From the NCBI GenBank assembly GCA_020025655.1, contig JAHHRR010000015.1, positions 1-39,684 on the forward strand: DNA of 39,684 nucleotides, in the 5' to 3' direction. The position numbers and the translations under genes were made by a program. Source of the DNA: Oscillospiraceae bacterium. Lineage in GTDB: Bacteria > Bacillota > Clostridia > Oscillospirales > Oscillospiraceae. Of this stretch, positions 1-8,203 are shown one piece after another. How positions within the stretch are numbered: the first letter of the stretch is position 1; every line of letters begins with the position of its first letter. The notes beneath the pieces are model-generated. The model was not told the origin of the DNA. It did no database searches and saw only the letters and a program-made list of their open reading frames with translations.

Positions 1-49
<49 letters not shown>

Positions 50-143
50 AAATATTCTGTTTGCTTCATTCAGCTTGATTATAATAACAGACGAATTGAA
101 GATTGTCAATAGTAATTTGAAAAATTACTGTAATTTTATAGAT

Positions 144-178
144 AAAGCCGTAGTAAGGACAAACCTCACTACGGCTTT
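144..178 (-). terminator. Rho-independent terminator after the mannosyltransferase gene
   Basis: A 15-bp stem (one G-U pair) with a 5-nt loop pairs AAAGCCGTAGTGAGG with CCTTACTACGGCTTT on the minus strand. A T-rich stretch follows. It sits directly after the stop codon at 183-185 and separates that operon from the tRNA-Ala gene. Confidence 0.8.
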
Positions 179-182
179 AGCA

Positions 183-1979
183 TTACAGCGGCCAGGTGGG
201 GAGCCAGCCCAGAAGAGCGGTTCCCAGCTTATTGTCTATCAGAAGTCCTGTCAGTGCAGGATAAAACATGATAAACAGAACCACAGATGCGGCTGCAACG
301 GGAATTGCCTTTTTGAGCCAGCCTCTGCAATTCAGCCTTAAAACATCAAACACATATCCCATGGCCAGCACAAGGAAAACTGAGGATGGGAAGTAGTGAT
401 ACTCAAAGGTAAGCCTCTTTATAAAGAACCACGGCACCAGCTGTGCCAGATATCCAACCAGAATAAATGCCGCTTTCTTATCTCTGCGGAATGCAGCCTC
501 ATAAATGACTACAAACATACTTAAAAGACCGCCCCAGCAGAGAATCGGATTGAGAAATGCGGAAATTGAAGAGCGGCTGCCGTCATCAAAGTATTGCAGA
601 TAGTACAGTATCGGCCGTATATCAAGCATCCACTGATACCAGCGAGAAGCATAAGGATGCTCAGCCTGCACGTTAACATGATAGTTCAGCATAAACTCCT
701 GATTGTGAATTACCATGTCGAAGTATTCCTTACTGAAAGGCCCGCAGTCAAGGGCGATACCGTAGGGAATATATGAAAGATAGTAAATCACGCAGGGGAT
801 TGCCACAAAAAACAGCAGGCAGAAAAGACAGTTTATTATAAATTCTTTGAACGGCAGGGGAGTTTTCTCTTCCGCCCTTGAAGCTTCAATAAAGCTTCTT
901 ATCCAGTACATGAGCCACAGAACCGCAAGTCCGGCACCGGCATAAATGCAGGTCCATTTGCTCGCTGCGCCAAGACCGAAGAAAATACCCGACAGTGCCA
1001 GATCCCGCCGGTTTCCGTGGGCATAGAAGCCGTACATAAACAGATACATGAGCAGTATGAAGAAAACCGCATAGCTGTCTATGGTAGCAATTCTGGTCTG
1101 AACAAGGTGCATGAAATCTGATGCAAAGATGATTGTTCCGAGGCCTGCAACGGTTTTGCTGCCGAATATCCTCTTGAGGAGAAAATACATGAGCGGCAGC
1201 ATTAAAACTCCGCTGAGCGTACCTGCAAAGCGCCAGCCGAAGGGTGTCATGCCGAACATGGATATGCCCGCTGAGATTATGAGCTTTCCAAGGGGCGGAT
1301 GGCTTATTTCATAGGGCCAGATGCCGTGAAGATGCTCCCATGCGGTGCGGACATGATAAATCTCGTCAAAGTAGGTGGAATTCAGATAGTTACTGAAAAG
1401 AGGGCAGTATTTCTGCTCATCTGCAAGCTGCGGGAAATTATCCGACTGGAGAGGAAGCTGCTGATGATTCTCCTGCGCAATACAGACCTCGCCGAGATAA
1501 GGGGAGCCGTCTGTGCAGGTGATTGAGATGAAGCTGCAAGACTCGGGCGCTTCGAGAGCTATATCATGCCATTTTAAAACCGTATCATGGCTCTGCTTGA
1601 AGCTTGCAACAGTATGAAAGTCCTTTCCGTCCTGAGAGAAGGCTATATCATAGCTTCCCGTACCTATTCCTGTGTACAGCATAATGTGTGCAGGAACGCT
1701 TTCAGATTCAAGGCTCAAAACAGCAGTATTGCCCTCCATGGCTGAAAAGCTCTGGGGGGCAGAAGTGTTGCCTAATTTAAAAAAGGCCGCAAAACCGTAC
1801 ACGGCGCAGAGCAGAATCAGAAAAACTGCCTCACCCCGACGGAAATTGCTTTTGTTTTCGGGAGAAATCTGCATCTTATCCCCGGGAATGACACAATACT
1901 TCAGGTTTGGAAGTGCCATAAAAAGCAGGATAAGAAGCAGCGCTGCCCCTATGGGCAGCGCAACTTTAAATATACTCAT
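183..1979 (-). CDS. PMT-family (GT39/GT-C) membrane mannosyltransferase with an inserted beta-domain
   Basis: The product is 598 residues. It is predicted to move a mannose, or another sugar from a polyprenyl-phosphate donor, to protein or glycolipid at the outer face of the membrane. The GT-C signature is clear: FDEIYH at residues 204-209, with the paired acidic residues expected in the first large extracytoplasmic loop, and HPPLGK at 227-232. Many hydrophobic helices follow to the C-terminus. Unusual is residues about 75-168, between the second hydrophobic helix (50-67) and the FDE loop. This is a soluble, beta-rich stretch with the pattern GSYDIAFSQDGKDF and LGEV, resembling a discoidin/F5-8C carbohydrate-binding domain. 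The start is 3 nt after the stop of the upstream HAD gene, so the two are translationally linked. Donor and acceptor cannot be told from sequence. Confidence 0.85.
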   Translation of the reverse strand: MSIFKVALPIGAALLLILLFMALPNLKYCVIPGDKMQISPENKSNFRRGEAVFLILLCAVYGFAAFFKLGNTSAPQSFSAMEGNTAVLSLESESVPAHIMLYTGIGTGSYDIAFSQDGKDFHTVASFKQSHDTVLKWHDIALEAPESCSFISITCTDGSPYLGEVCIAQENHQQLPLQSDNFPQLADEQKYCPLFSNYLNSTYFDEIYHVRTAWEHLHGIWPYEISHPPLGKLIISAGISMFGMTPFGWRFAGTLSGVLMLPLMYFLLKRIFGSKTVAGLGTIIFASDFMHLVQTRIATIDSYAVFFILLMYLFMYGFYAHGNRRDLALSGIFFGLGAASKWTCIYAGAGLAVLWLMYWIRSFIEASRAEEKTPLPFKEFIINCLFCLLFFVAIPCVIYYLSYIPYGIALDCGPFSKEYFDMVIHNQEFMLNYHVNVQAEHPYASRWYQWMLDIRPILYYLQYFDDGSRSSISAFLNPILCWGGLLSMFVVIYEAAFRRDKKAAFILVGYLAQLVPWFFIKRLTFEYHYFPSSVFLVLAMGYVFDVLRLNCRGWLKKAIPVAAASVVLFIMFYPALTGLLIDNKLGTALLGWLPTWPL

Positions 1980-1982
1980 AAA

Positions 1983-2777
1983 TTATTTCTTAAGCTCGTC
2001 GTGAAGCTCCTTAACGGAGGGAAGAATATAGTCGGGCTTTCTCTCAGCCTCGTCAACCATGGCCTGAGTAGTCTCGCCGGAAAGAACCAGAACAGAAACG
2101 GAGCCTGCGTTCTGAGCAACAGCGATATCGGTGTAAAGTCTGTCACCGACAGCGCAGATTTTCTCGTTGGGGATACCGGTCATCTTGGAGATAACGTCAA
2201 TCATGTTGCGGTTGGGCTTGCCGATGTATTCGGGCTTTACGCCGGAGGAAGCGGTAAGCAGAGCGCAGATGCTGCCGCAGTCAGGCAGAACCTCGTCGTG
2301 AGGCATGGGGCAGACCCAGTCGGGGTTTGCGGCAATAAACTTGGCACCACGGCGCAGGAAGTGGCAGGCCTTATTGAGCTTCTCGTAGTAAAGCTCGGTG
2401 TCAAAGCCGACGACAACGACGTCTGCATCTTCCTCAACAAGATTGATGCCGTAGCTCAGAAGCTCACGCTGGAAAGCTCTTGTACCTACCAGATAAACCT
2501 TTGCACCGGGGTAGTTCTGATTGAGATACATACCGGTAGCCATGCCGGAGGTGAAAACATTTTCACTTTCGCAGGGGAAACCGAGGCGGTGCAGACGGGT
2601 AATGTAGTCAATACCGGCACGGGAGGAGTTATTAGTGAGGTAGATGTACTTCTTGCCTAAGGCGGGCAGATTTTCCATGAGGTCTATTGCGCCTTCGTAA
2701 ACATCATCTCCGAGATAAAGGGTGCCGTCCATATCAAAAAGAAAAAGCTCACAGGCTTTCAGTTTATCGTAATTCAT
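1983..2777 (-). CDS. HAD-superfamily class IIA phosphatase (NagD/AraL/PGP-like)
   Basis: This 264-residue protein is a cytoplasmic phosphatase of the HAD-IIA group. Motif I is FDMDGTLYLG near residues 14-23 (nucleophile and acid/base aspartates). Motif II is LTNNSS around residues 47-52. The C-terminal motif is GDRLYTDIAVAQNAG, with the metal-binding acidic residues. GKPN carries the motif III lysine. Family members act on p-nitrophenyl phosphate, sugar phosphates, phosphoglycolate or glycerol phosphate. The neighbours, glycerol kinase and sn-glycerol-1-phosphate dehydrogenase, make glycerol phosphate the most attractive substrate (inference). The ribosome site AGGAGG sits 5-6 nt from the ATG. 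A terminator hairpin lies between this gene and glpK, so expression depends on read-through or an unseen promoter. Confidence 0.88.
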   Translation of the reverse strand: MNYDKLKACELFLFDMDGTLYLGDDVYEGAIDLMENLPALGKKYIYLTNNSSRAGIDYITRLHRLGFPCESENVFTSGMATGMYLNQNYPGAKVYLVGTRAFQRELLSYGINLVEEDADVVVVGFDTELYYEKLNKACHFLRRGAKFIAANPDWVCPMPHDEVLPDCGSICALLTASSGVKPEYIGKPNRNMIDVISKMTGIPNEKICAVGDRLYTDIAVAQNAGSVSVLVLSGETTQAMVDEAERKPDYILPSVKELHDELKK

Positions 2778-2811
2778 GTTGCCTCCTAAAATTTTATATA
2801 TTTGATTTAAT

Positions 2812-2852
2812 TAAAAAAACCGGCGGGACAGGCAAATCAACCTGCCCGCCGG
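2812..2852 (-). terminator. Terminator hairpin between glpK and the HAD phosphatase gene
   Basis: On the minus strand an 8-bp CCGGCGGG/CCCGCCGG stem extends into CAGG/CCTG with a single bulge and is followed by seven T residues. It should end most of the dehydrogenase-glpK transcript while allowing some read-through into the phosphatase gene. Confidence 0.85.
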
Positions 2853-2862
2853 GGGGAAGAAA

Positions 2863-4356
2863 TCAATCTTCATTTGCCCACATAAGGGCGCACTTTACGG
2901 CTTTGTGCCAGCCGTGGATAAGCTGTTTGCGCTTATTTTCATCCATGGAGGATGTGAAAATCTTGTTGACCGCCCAGTTGTTGCGGATATCATCAAGATT
3001 AGTCCAGTAGCCTACTGCAAGACCTGCAAGATAGGCGGCACCGAGAGCGGTTGTCTCAATGCACTGGGGACGGAAAACATCAGAGCCGACTATATCGGAC
3101 TGGAACTGCATAAGGAAGTCGTTGGCGCAGGCGCCGCCGTCAACCTTCAGTTCGGAAATCTTAATGCCGGAGTCCTTTTCCATGGCTCTTATAATATCAT
3201 AGGTCTGATATGCAACGGCCTCAAGGGTGGCTCTTATCAGGTGAGCTCTTGAGAAGCCTCGTGTAACACCGACGATAGCGCCTCTGGCCTTCTGGCTCCA
3301 GTAGGGAGCGCCCAGACCTGTAAAGGCAGGAACCACATATGCCCCTGCGGTATCGGGAACACGCTCGGCATACTGCTGGCTTTCAGAAGCGGAGGAGATG
3401 ACATTAAGCTCATCTCTCAGCCACTGGATAGCAGCGCCTGCCATGAAGATACTGCCCTCAAGGGCGTATTCAACATGATCGTCATAGCCCACAGCGATAG
3501 TGGTGACAAGGCCGTTTTCGCTGCGAACGATTTCTCTGCCGGTGTTCATAAGCAGGAAGCAGCCGGTGCCGTAGGTGTTTTTAAGCTGACCGGGTTCAAA
3601 GCCGCACTGACCGAAGAGAGCGCACTGCTGATCACCGGCAGCGCCGGCAATAGGAATATTGCCGCCGTAAAGCTCAAATGCGGTTTCGCCGTAAACGCAG
3701 CTGGAGGGCTTGACCTCAGGCAGCATACACTCAGGAACATCCAGAAGCTCCAGAAGCTCCTTGTCCCAGCACAGGTCTTTAATGTTAAAGAGCATGGTGC
3801 GGGAGGCATTGGTGTAGTCGGTTACATGAACCCCACCGTTTGTGAGCTTCCAGATAAGCCATGTGTCGATGGTACCGAAAAGAAGCTTTCCGGCGTTGGC
3901 TCTTTTTCTTGCTCCGGGGACGTTGTCCAGAAGCCATTTGATCTTGGAGCCGGAGAAATAGGCATCAGGTACAAGACCTGTTTTTTCCTTTATCGTGGAG
4001 CTGTAACCCCTATCGACTAAATCGTCGATAATATCGGAGGTACGGCGGCACTGCCATACAATGGCGTTTGAGATAGGTTCGCCGGTGTCCTTGTCCCAGA
4101 CAACGGTGGTTTCACGCTGGTTTGTGATACCGATAGCGGCAATGTCGGATGCTTGTACCTGAAGCTTTTCCATTGCGGCTCTGGAAACCTCCAGAGTGGT
4201 GTCCCAGATTTCCATTGCATCGTGCTCAACCCAGCCGGGATGGGGGAATATCTGACGGAACTCTTTCTGGACACTTACGCAGATGTTGCCGGTTTTGTCA
4301 AAAAGTATGCAGCGAGAGCTTGTAGTGCCCTGATCAAGGGCCATTATATATTTCAT
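2863..4356 (-). CDS. glpK: Glycerol kinase
   Basis: It phosphorylates glycerol to sn-glycerol-3-phosphate with ATP in the cytoplasm. The 497-residue length matches the family. FGGY-kinase features are intact: DQGTTSSRCILFD at the N-terminus, ITNQRETTVVWD, AGDQQCALFGQ, YGTGCFLLMNTG and the C-terminal VDGGACANDFLMQFQ with the adenosine-binding region. The loop that in many Firmicutes enzymes carries a His phosphorylated by the PTS (HFYG-like) reads FELYGG here. PTS activation through that residue therefore looks absent; this is a by-eye comparison. The gene follows the glycerol-1-phosphate dehydrogenase by 24 nt with an AAAGGA ribosome site, consistent with one operon. Confidence 0.96.
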   Translation of the reverse strand: MKYIMALDQGTTSSRCILFDKTGNICVSVQKEFRQIFPHPGWVEHDAMEIWDTTLEVSRAAMEKLQVQASDIAAIGITNQRETTVVWDKDTGEPISNAIVWQCRRTSDIIDDLVDRGYSSTIKEKTGLVPDAYFSGSKIKWLLDNVPGARKRANAGKLLFGTIDTWLIWKLTNGGVHVTDYTNASRTMLFNIKDLCWDKELLELLDVPECMLPEVKPSSCVYGETAFELYGGNIPIAGAAGDQQCALFGQCGFEPGQLKNTYGTGCFLLMNTGREIVRSENGLVTTIAVGYDDHVEYALEGSIFMAGAAIQWLRDELNVISSASESQQYAERVPDTAGAYVVPAFTGLGAPYWSQKARGAIVGVTRGFSRAHLIRATLEAVAYQTYDIIRAMEKDSGIKISELKVDGGACANDFLMQFQSDIVGSDVFRPQCIETTALGAAYLAGLAVGYWTNLDDIRNNWAVNKIFTSSMDENKRKQLIHGWHKAVKCALMWANED

Positions 4357-4380
4357 TAGTTAAATCCTTTCGCTGAAAAA

Positions 4381-5619
4381 TCAGTCAGCAATAAGGCGCA
4401 TCATACGAACAAGAGTAAGTCTGTTTCTGATAGCGGCGGAGATGGGGAGAACGTCGTGTCTCATGCTCTCGTCTATACCCAGATCGCTCAGCTCATGCTT
4501 TGCGCCGATCTTTTCGTAGAGGTCAATGATCTCCTGAGCGGAGGGAATGGTGGCAATGATGTCACGAATCTCCTGCCAGTGAGTCTTGATGTTTTCGGGG
4601 TCAAAGGTAGCAAGAACATCGTTCTCGTTCTCTTTGAAGATACCGTCAGCCAGATCGCCGAAGATGTATTTTACCCATTCAGGATCGAGGGGCTGGAAGG
4701 GCTTGACTTCGATAGTCTCACGCTCAGCCAGCTTGTGATACTCCTCAGCGCAGATGATAGTGCCCAGACCTACGCACTCGCCGTGCATACCGTGAGCATT
4801 TTCAAATCCACGGGGCTTCATCTCTACCAGATGAGCAATCAGGTGCTCAGCACCGGAAGCAGCTCTGGAGTGGGAAAGAATCTGCATGGAAAGACCGGAG
4901 AGCATCTGAGTGTAAGCAAGAGCCTCAAAGTCAGCGGGCTTGCCTTCTGCCATGTCGTGAGCGCACTTAACCATGGTGTCAAGAGCTTCCTGAGCCATGC
5001 CGCAGACCTTTTCACAGAAGTATTCACCGGAAACCAGGTGAGCGATCTTCCAGTCGGCGATAGAGATGTACTTAGCCATAATATCCTGTACGCCTGCAAC
5101 GGTCAGGAACTTGGGAGCACCGGAAACGATGTCCAGATCGCAGACAACAGCATCGGGAGCCTGCATGGGGATGGACTTCTTCTGACCGTCAATAATGATG
5201 GAGCAGATGTTAGCAGTGAAGCCGTCGGAGGAAACCAGAGTGGGGATAGCAACAAAAGGAATACCCAGATGGTAAGCGCTGTAACGGGCAAAGTCCATAA
5301 GAGTACCGGAACCGACAACTACAATGTAGTCAGGAGTGCGGGTGAGCTGAGTCATCATGTTTTCGATAAGACCCTTTTCACTGTGCAGACCCTGAGCCTC
5401 AAGGATGATCTCCTGATCGGCAGGAATATGAGTCATGGAAGGCAGGTTGTAGGTGTTGGTATCGTAGATAACGGTACGGAAACCGGACAGACCGCAGTCG
5501 CTCATGTATTTGTCAAAGTTTTTGAGAGCGCCGTATTCGCATACGACAAGCTTTGTACGAAGTTCATGGTCACGGCCGCATTCGCATTTGCCGGTGTATT
5601 TTGAAGTGTCAAGAATCAT
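4381..5619 (-). CDS. sn-glycerol-1-phosphate dehydrogenase (AraM/EgsA family)
   Basis: The 412-residue protein should interconvert dihydroxyacetone phosphate and sn-glycerol-1-phosphate with NAD(P)H in the cytoplasm. Such enzymes make the archaeal lipid backbone, and AraM is the Bacillus counterpart. The nucleotide-binding motif VVGSGTLMDFARY is at 101-113 and is followed by IPTLVSSDGFTA. Probable metal ligands are Asp179 (GVQD), His259 (SGAEHLIAH) and His279 (HGMHGECVG), as in the Fe/Zn alcohol dehydrogenase superfamily. The N-terminal CECG motif is typical of bacterial AraM-like proteins. It is the first gene of the operon, with glpK downstream. Direction in vivo is unknown; the linked phosphatase and kinase suggest DHAP reduction followed by conversion of the product. 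Confidence 0.9.
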   Translation of the reverse strand: MILDTSKYTGKCECGRDHELRTKLVVCEYGALKNFDKYMSDCGLSGFRTVIYDTNTYNLPSMTHIPADQEIILEAQGLHSEKGLIENMMTQLTRTPDYIVVVGSGTLMDFARYSAYHLGIPFVAIPTLVSSDGFTANICSIIIDGQKKSIPMQAPDAVVCDLDIVSGAPKFLTVAGVQDIMAKYISIADWKIAHLVSGEYFCEKVCGMAQEALDTMVKCAHDMAEGKPADFEALAYTQMLSGLSMQILSHSRAASGAEHLIAHLVEMKPRGFENAHGMHGECVGLGTIICAEEYHKLAERETIEVKPFQPLDPEWVKYIFGDLADGIFKENENDVLATFDPENIKTHWQEIRDIIATIPSAQEIIDLYEKIGAKHELSDLGIDESMRHDVLPISAAIRNRLTLVRMMRLIAD

Positions 5620-5669
5620 TGGAAAAATCCTCGCTTTCTATATTATAAATAAATATTAAAAACAATACA

Positions 5670-5698
5670 ATATTACAGCAAAACTGTTATAAATGCAA
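5670..5698 (-). promoter_or_regulatory. Probable sigma-A promoter of the glycerol phosphate operon
   Basis: On the minus strand TTGCAT (5698-5693) and TAATAT (5675-5670) are separated by 17 nt. The start codon of the dehydrogenase gene is about 50 nt downstream, with a GCGAGGA ribosome site. Confidence 0.5.
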
Positions 5699-5745
5699 TT
5701 GTGTTCTACAATTATATTTACAAAAAGAAATTATTGCCTAAAATA

Positions 5746-5775
5746 GTGAAGCCACCGCATAAACGGAGGCTTCAC
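5746..5775 (-). terminator. Terminator after the membrane alpha/beta hydrolase gene
   Basis: GTGAAGCC and GGCTTCAC pair across an inner CCG/CGG and a single T-T mismatch, 30 nt in all. A moderately T-rich tract follows on the minus strand. It lies 30 nt after the stop codon at 5805. Confidence 0.65.
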
Positions 5776-5804
5776 AGATGTAAATTTAAGGAGTGGTGCT
5801 TTAA

Positions 5805-7640
5805 TTAACCAAGAGTAAGGGTGTTGGTTACGGAGATAATGCAGGCGAGTATACCCATTATGATACCGCCGATGTAGGGGTTGTTGGTCTTACGGTAGAT
5901 CTTGTTGCAGACAAATGCAGCAAGGGGAAGAATGATACCGATGGGGTAGAGCCAGATGCCGATGATGCTGCCGCCGAAGCCGGTGAGCTCGGTCCACAGG
6001 TAGCCCTTAGACCAGAAGGTAAGGTACTGAACTGCAATCATGACGATAGGTCCGAGGAATACGAAGAACATCTGGAGAGCAGTGCTGCCCCAACCATTCT
6101 TGCCGATCTTTACGAAGTTGAAACCGTTGGTTGCAACAGACAGAACGATGTAGTAAACAAGCCAGAATACAAGGTACTTGGCAATGGTTGCGAAGTGGAA
6201 GGGAGCGAATGCACGAATGGTCATCCAGCACCAGAGGCGGAAGTCTGCGAGGCAGAAGTAATCAGCGATAAATACCAGAGCGTAAGCACCGGCAGAAACG
6301 CAGAGGGCGAGAAGAATGGACTTCCAGAGCTTGCGTCCGCTGATCTTTACTCCACGCTCAGCAAGGCTGAGACCGTTTTTCTTGCTGTAGCAGTAGTAGG
6401 TGATGACAAGAACCAGAATTGTGAACAGGCCGCAGAACAGAGTCCACAGACCGATGTACCAGGTACCTGCCTGATTGAAGAAATCGGGTTTAATCTTGCC
6501 GGCAAACTTGTAAATGCCGGGATAGCTGATGATGGCAAAGATGGTGCAGACTATGAAGCCGCCCCAGTACCAGAGCTTGCCCTTGCCGGAGGGAGCGGGC
6601 AGAGGCTCAACATCCTTTTCTGCCTTCAGTTCGGAGAAGAAGCGGCAGTCAAGAAGAGCGATAGCGAAGTAAATTACGAACATGAAGAAGCCGACAATGC
6701 CGAGGGCATTGAAGAATGCCTTCCACTGCCAGATCTGATTGTTGCCGTCGATCTTTACAGGAGCGTCAAGAGCTTTATCAAAGAAGTCGACACCGTCTGC
6801 AACTACTCTCTTGGAGAAGTGAGCCCAGGGGTGAGTGAAGTTGGGGTTATAGATAACACGGATTGCTTCCTCGCCGTCTATTTCCTGAGTGTACATGGTC
6901 TCTGCCTCTCTGGGCTCGAGACCTTCGGGATCAACACCGAAGTTCAGGAAGGACTGAGCGGAGGGCTGCTGCATGAAGTCACGGGGAGAGGTGTGAGTAC
7001 CATCCTCGTTCCAGGTGCGGTGGAAGAATTCATCATACTGACAGGCGACAACACCGACATCACGGCTGCCGAAGGGGTTGGCGAAGTTCTTTTCCTCGTC
7101 GTAGTATACAGAGTCGTTGGAAACGATAAGAGCTGCGGAGATAAGACCTTCTTCATCCTGCAGCATAGCCTCACGTGAAGCAAGACCGCCGTTGGAGTGA
7201 CCGGTGATACCTACACGCTGAGGATCAACAAAGGGAAGTCTGCTTATATATCTGACGGCATCATACATACCGTTGGCGTTGTTTTCATCGTCCCACCATG
7301 TACCGTTGGCTAAAATCTCGGAGTCACCGTGACCGTACATACTGATGGCCATTACGACATAGCCACGTCTTGCGTACTCAACATAGTTGAGGTCCTGCAT
7401 TTCACGGTTGTTGAACCAGCCGTGGCTGACAACGATAGCAGGTGCGGGAGTTTCGGGAGTTGCGTTTTCGGGGACAAGCAGAAGGGCGTCAAGTTCATGA
7501 CCGCTGTCTGTTACCATTGTGACATCGTGATAGGTAACATGACCTCCGCTGGACTGAACGAGGCAGGCACCGACAGAGCTTATAATACATATAACCAGTG
7601 CGATGGCAAGCCAAAACTTAGCGTTCTTTTTTGCTTTCAT
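5805..7640 (-). CDS. Membrane-anchored alpha/beta hydrolase with a polytopic C-terminal domain
   Basis: In the 611-residue product, residues 8-30 form a signal-anchor helix. Residues about 35-300 are an alpha/beta hydrolase domain. It has VVSHGW (oxyanion region, near residue 73) and the nucleophile elbow GHSNGG at 147-152 (Ser149). An acid is probably in QYDE near 203, and a His probably in the NFTHPWAHF region. From about residue 309 onward there are six or more hydrophobic helices ending at the C-terminus. The hydrolase domain should therefore lie outside the cell, held by the membrane part. The fold is that of dienelactone hydrolase/acyl-peptidase relatives; the substrate (peptide, ester or lipid) is unknown. 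The gene appears monocistronic between the glycerol phosphate operon and the PocR-type regulator. I do not recognise a named family for the fused C-terminal half. Confidence 0.85.
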   Translation of the reverse strand: MKAKKNAKFWLAIALVICIISSVGACLVQSSGGHVTYHDVTMVTDSGHELDALLLVPENATPETPAPAIVVSHGWFNNREMQDLNYVEYARRGYVVMAISMYGHGDSEILANGTWWDDENNANGMYDAVRYISRLPFVDPQRVGITGHSNGGLASREAMLQDEEGLISAALIVSNDSVYYDEEKNFANPFGSRDVGVVACQYDEFFHRTWNEDGTHTSPRDFMQQPSAQSFLNFGVDPEGLEPREAETMYTQEIDGEEAIRVIYNPNFTHPWAHFSKRVVADGVDFFDKALDAPVKIDGNNQIWQWKAFFNALGIVGFFMFVIYFAIALLDCRFFSELKAEKDVEPLPAPSGKGKLWYWGGFIVCTIFAIISYPGIYKFAGKIKPDFFNQAGTWYIGLWTLFCGLFTILVLVITYYCYSKKNGLSLAERGVKISGRKLWKSILLALCVSAGAYALVFIADYFCLADFRLWCWMTIRAFAPFHFATIAKYLVFWLVYYIVLSVATNGFNFVKIGKNGWGSTALQMFFVFLGPIVMIAVQYLTFWSKGYLWTELTGFGGSIIGIWLYPIGIILPLAAFVCNKIYRKTNNPYIGGIIMGILACIISVTNTLTLG

Positions 7641-7711
7641 GTTTCTGTTCCTCTCTCTTTTAAAATTGTTTTATTTTCGGAAATAATGTTTTCTTCCGAT
7701 ACAGTAATTTT

Positions 7712-7740
7712 ATCCTAAGATAAGGGACGTGATTTGTCCA
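7712..7740 (-). promoter_or_regulatory. Possible promoter of the membrane hydrolase gene
   Basis: TGGACA (7740-7735) and TAGGAT (7717-7712) are 17 nt apart on the minus strand. The -10 box matches only four of six consensus bases, so the call is tentative. Confidence 0.35.
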
Positions 7741-8167
7741 GATTGAAGATTGTTGCTAAATACGAATAAAACGCACTAAAAATAAGTCAAAGGTAAAAAA
7801 AGTCGCATATGCAAAAGACAAAAAAATAACTTAGACAAATTACTGAAGGATTTATTGTGCAAAAGATATAAGCAGTGATTTTAAATTTAATACCTGAAAT
7901 GGACAAAATGTTTAAAATGCACATAATGTCAGTGACATTCTGACAGAAGTCTGGGACTGAAAAAACGGCATTTGACAGCAAAAATACAATGTAGAATTAT
8001 GGCAAACTACATTATAGTTATATTTTTAACACTTGCGGTATTTCAAAATCACGGGATATAAACGGAGCGCCGAAAAGACGTTTTAAGGAGAGGACAGACC
8101 ATATGCGGGGCGCACAAAAGGCAGGTATGCATTATGTGAAAAGTAAGCAAGGCAGATAATTTAACAG

Positions 8168-8195
8168 AAAAAAAGGCAGCCGTAAGGCTGCCTTT
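8168..8195 (-). terminator. Terminator of the PocR-AraC regulator gene
   Basis: AAAGGCAGCC and GGCTGCCTTT form a 10-bp stem with a 4-nt loop followed by seven T residues on the minus strand, just after the stop codon at 8204. Confidence 0.85.
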
Positions 8196-8203
8196 AAATA
8201 AGC

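Larger units (their letters stand above)
7641..8203. other. AT-rich intergenic region of 563 bp
   Basis: No supported gene is seen. It holds a possible promoter for the hydrolase gene at 7712-7740 and the terminator of the AraC-family gene at 8168-8195. The middle (about 7760-8160) is AT-rich; short open frames there have no ribosome site or family resemblance. Confidence 0.6.

Noticed and set aside
4456..5604. Long open frame opposite the glycerol-1-phosphate dehydrogenase gene
   Set aside because: It is the antisense shadow of a well-supported gene. It has no family resemblance and no ribosome site; such frames are common opposite genes with this codon use.
7787..7981. 64-codon minus-strand frame in the AT-rich region upstream of the hydrolase gene
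   Set aside because: No ribosome site, and Phe/Ile/Cys-rich composition expected from AT-rich noncoding DNA.
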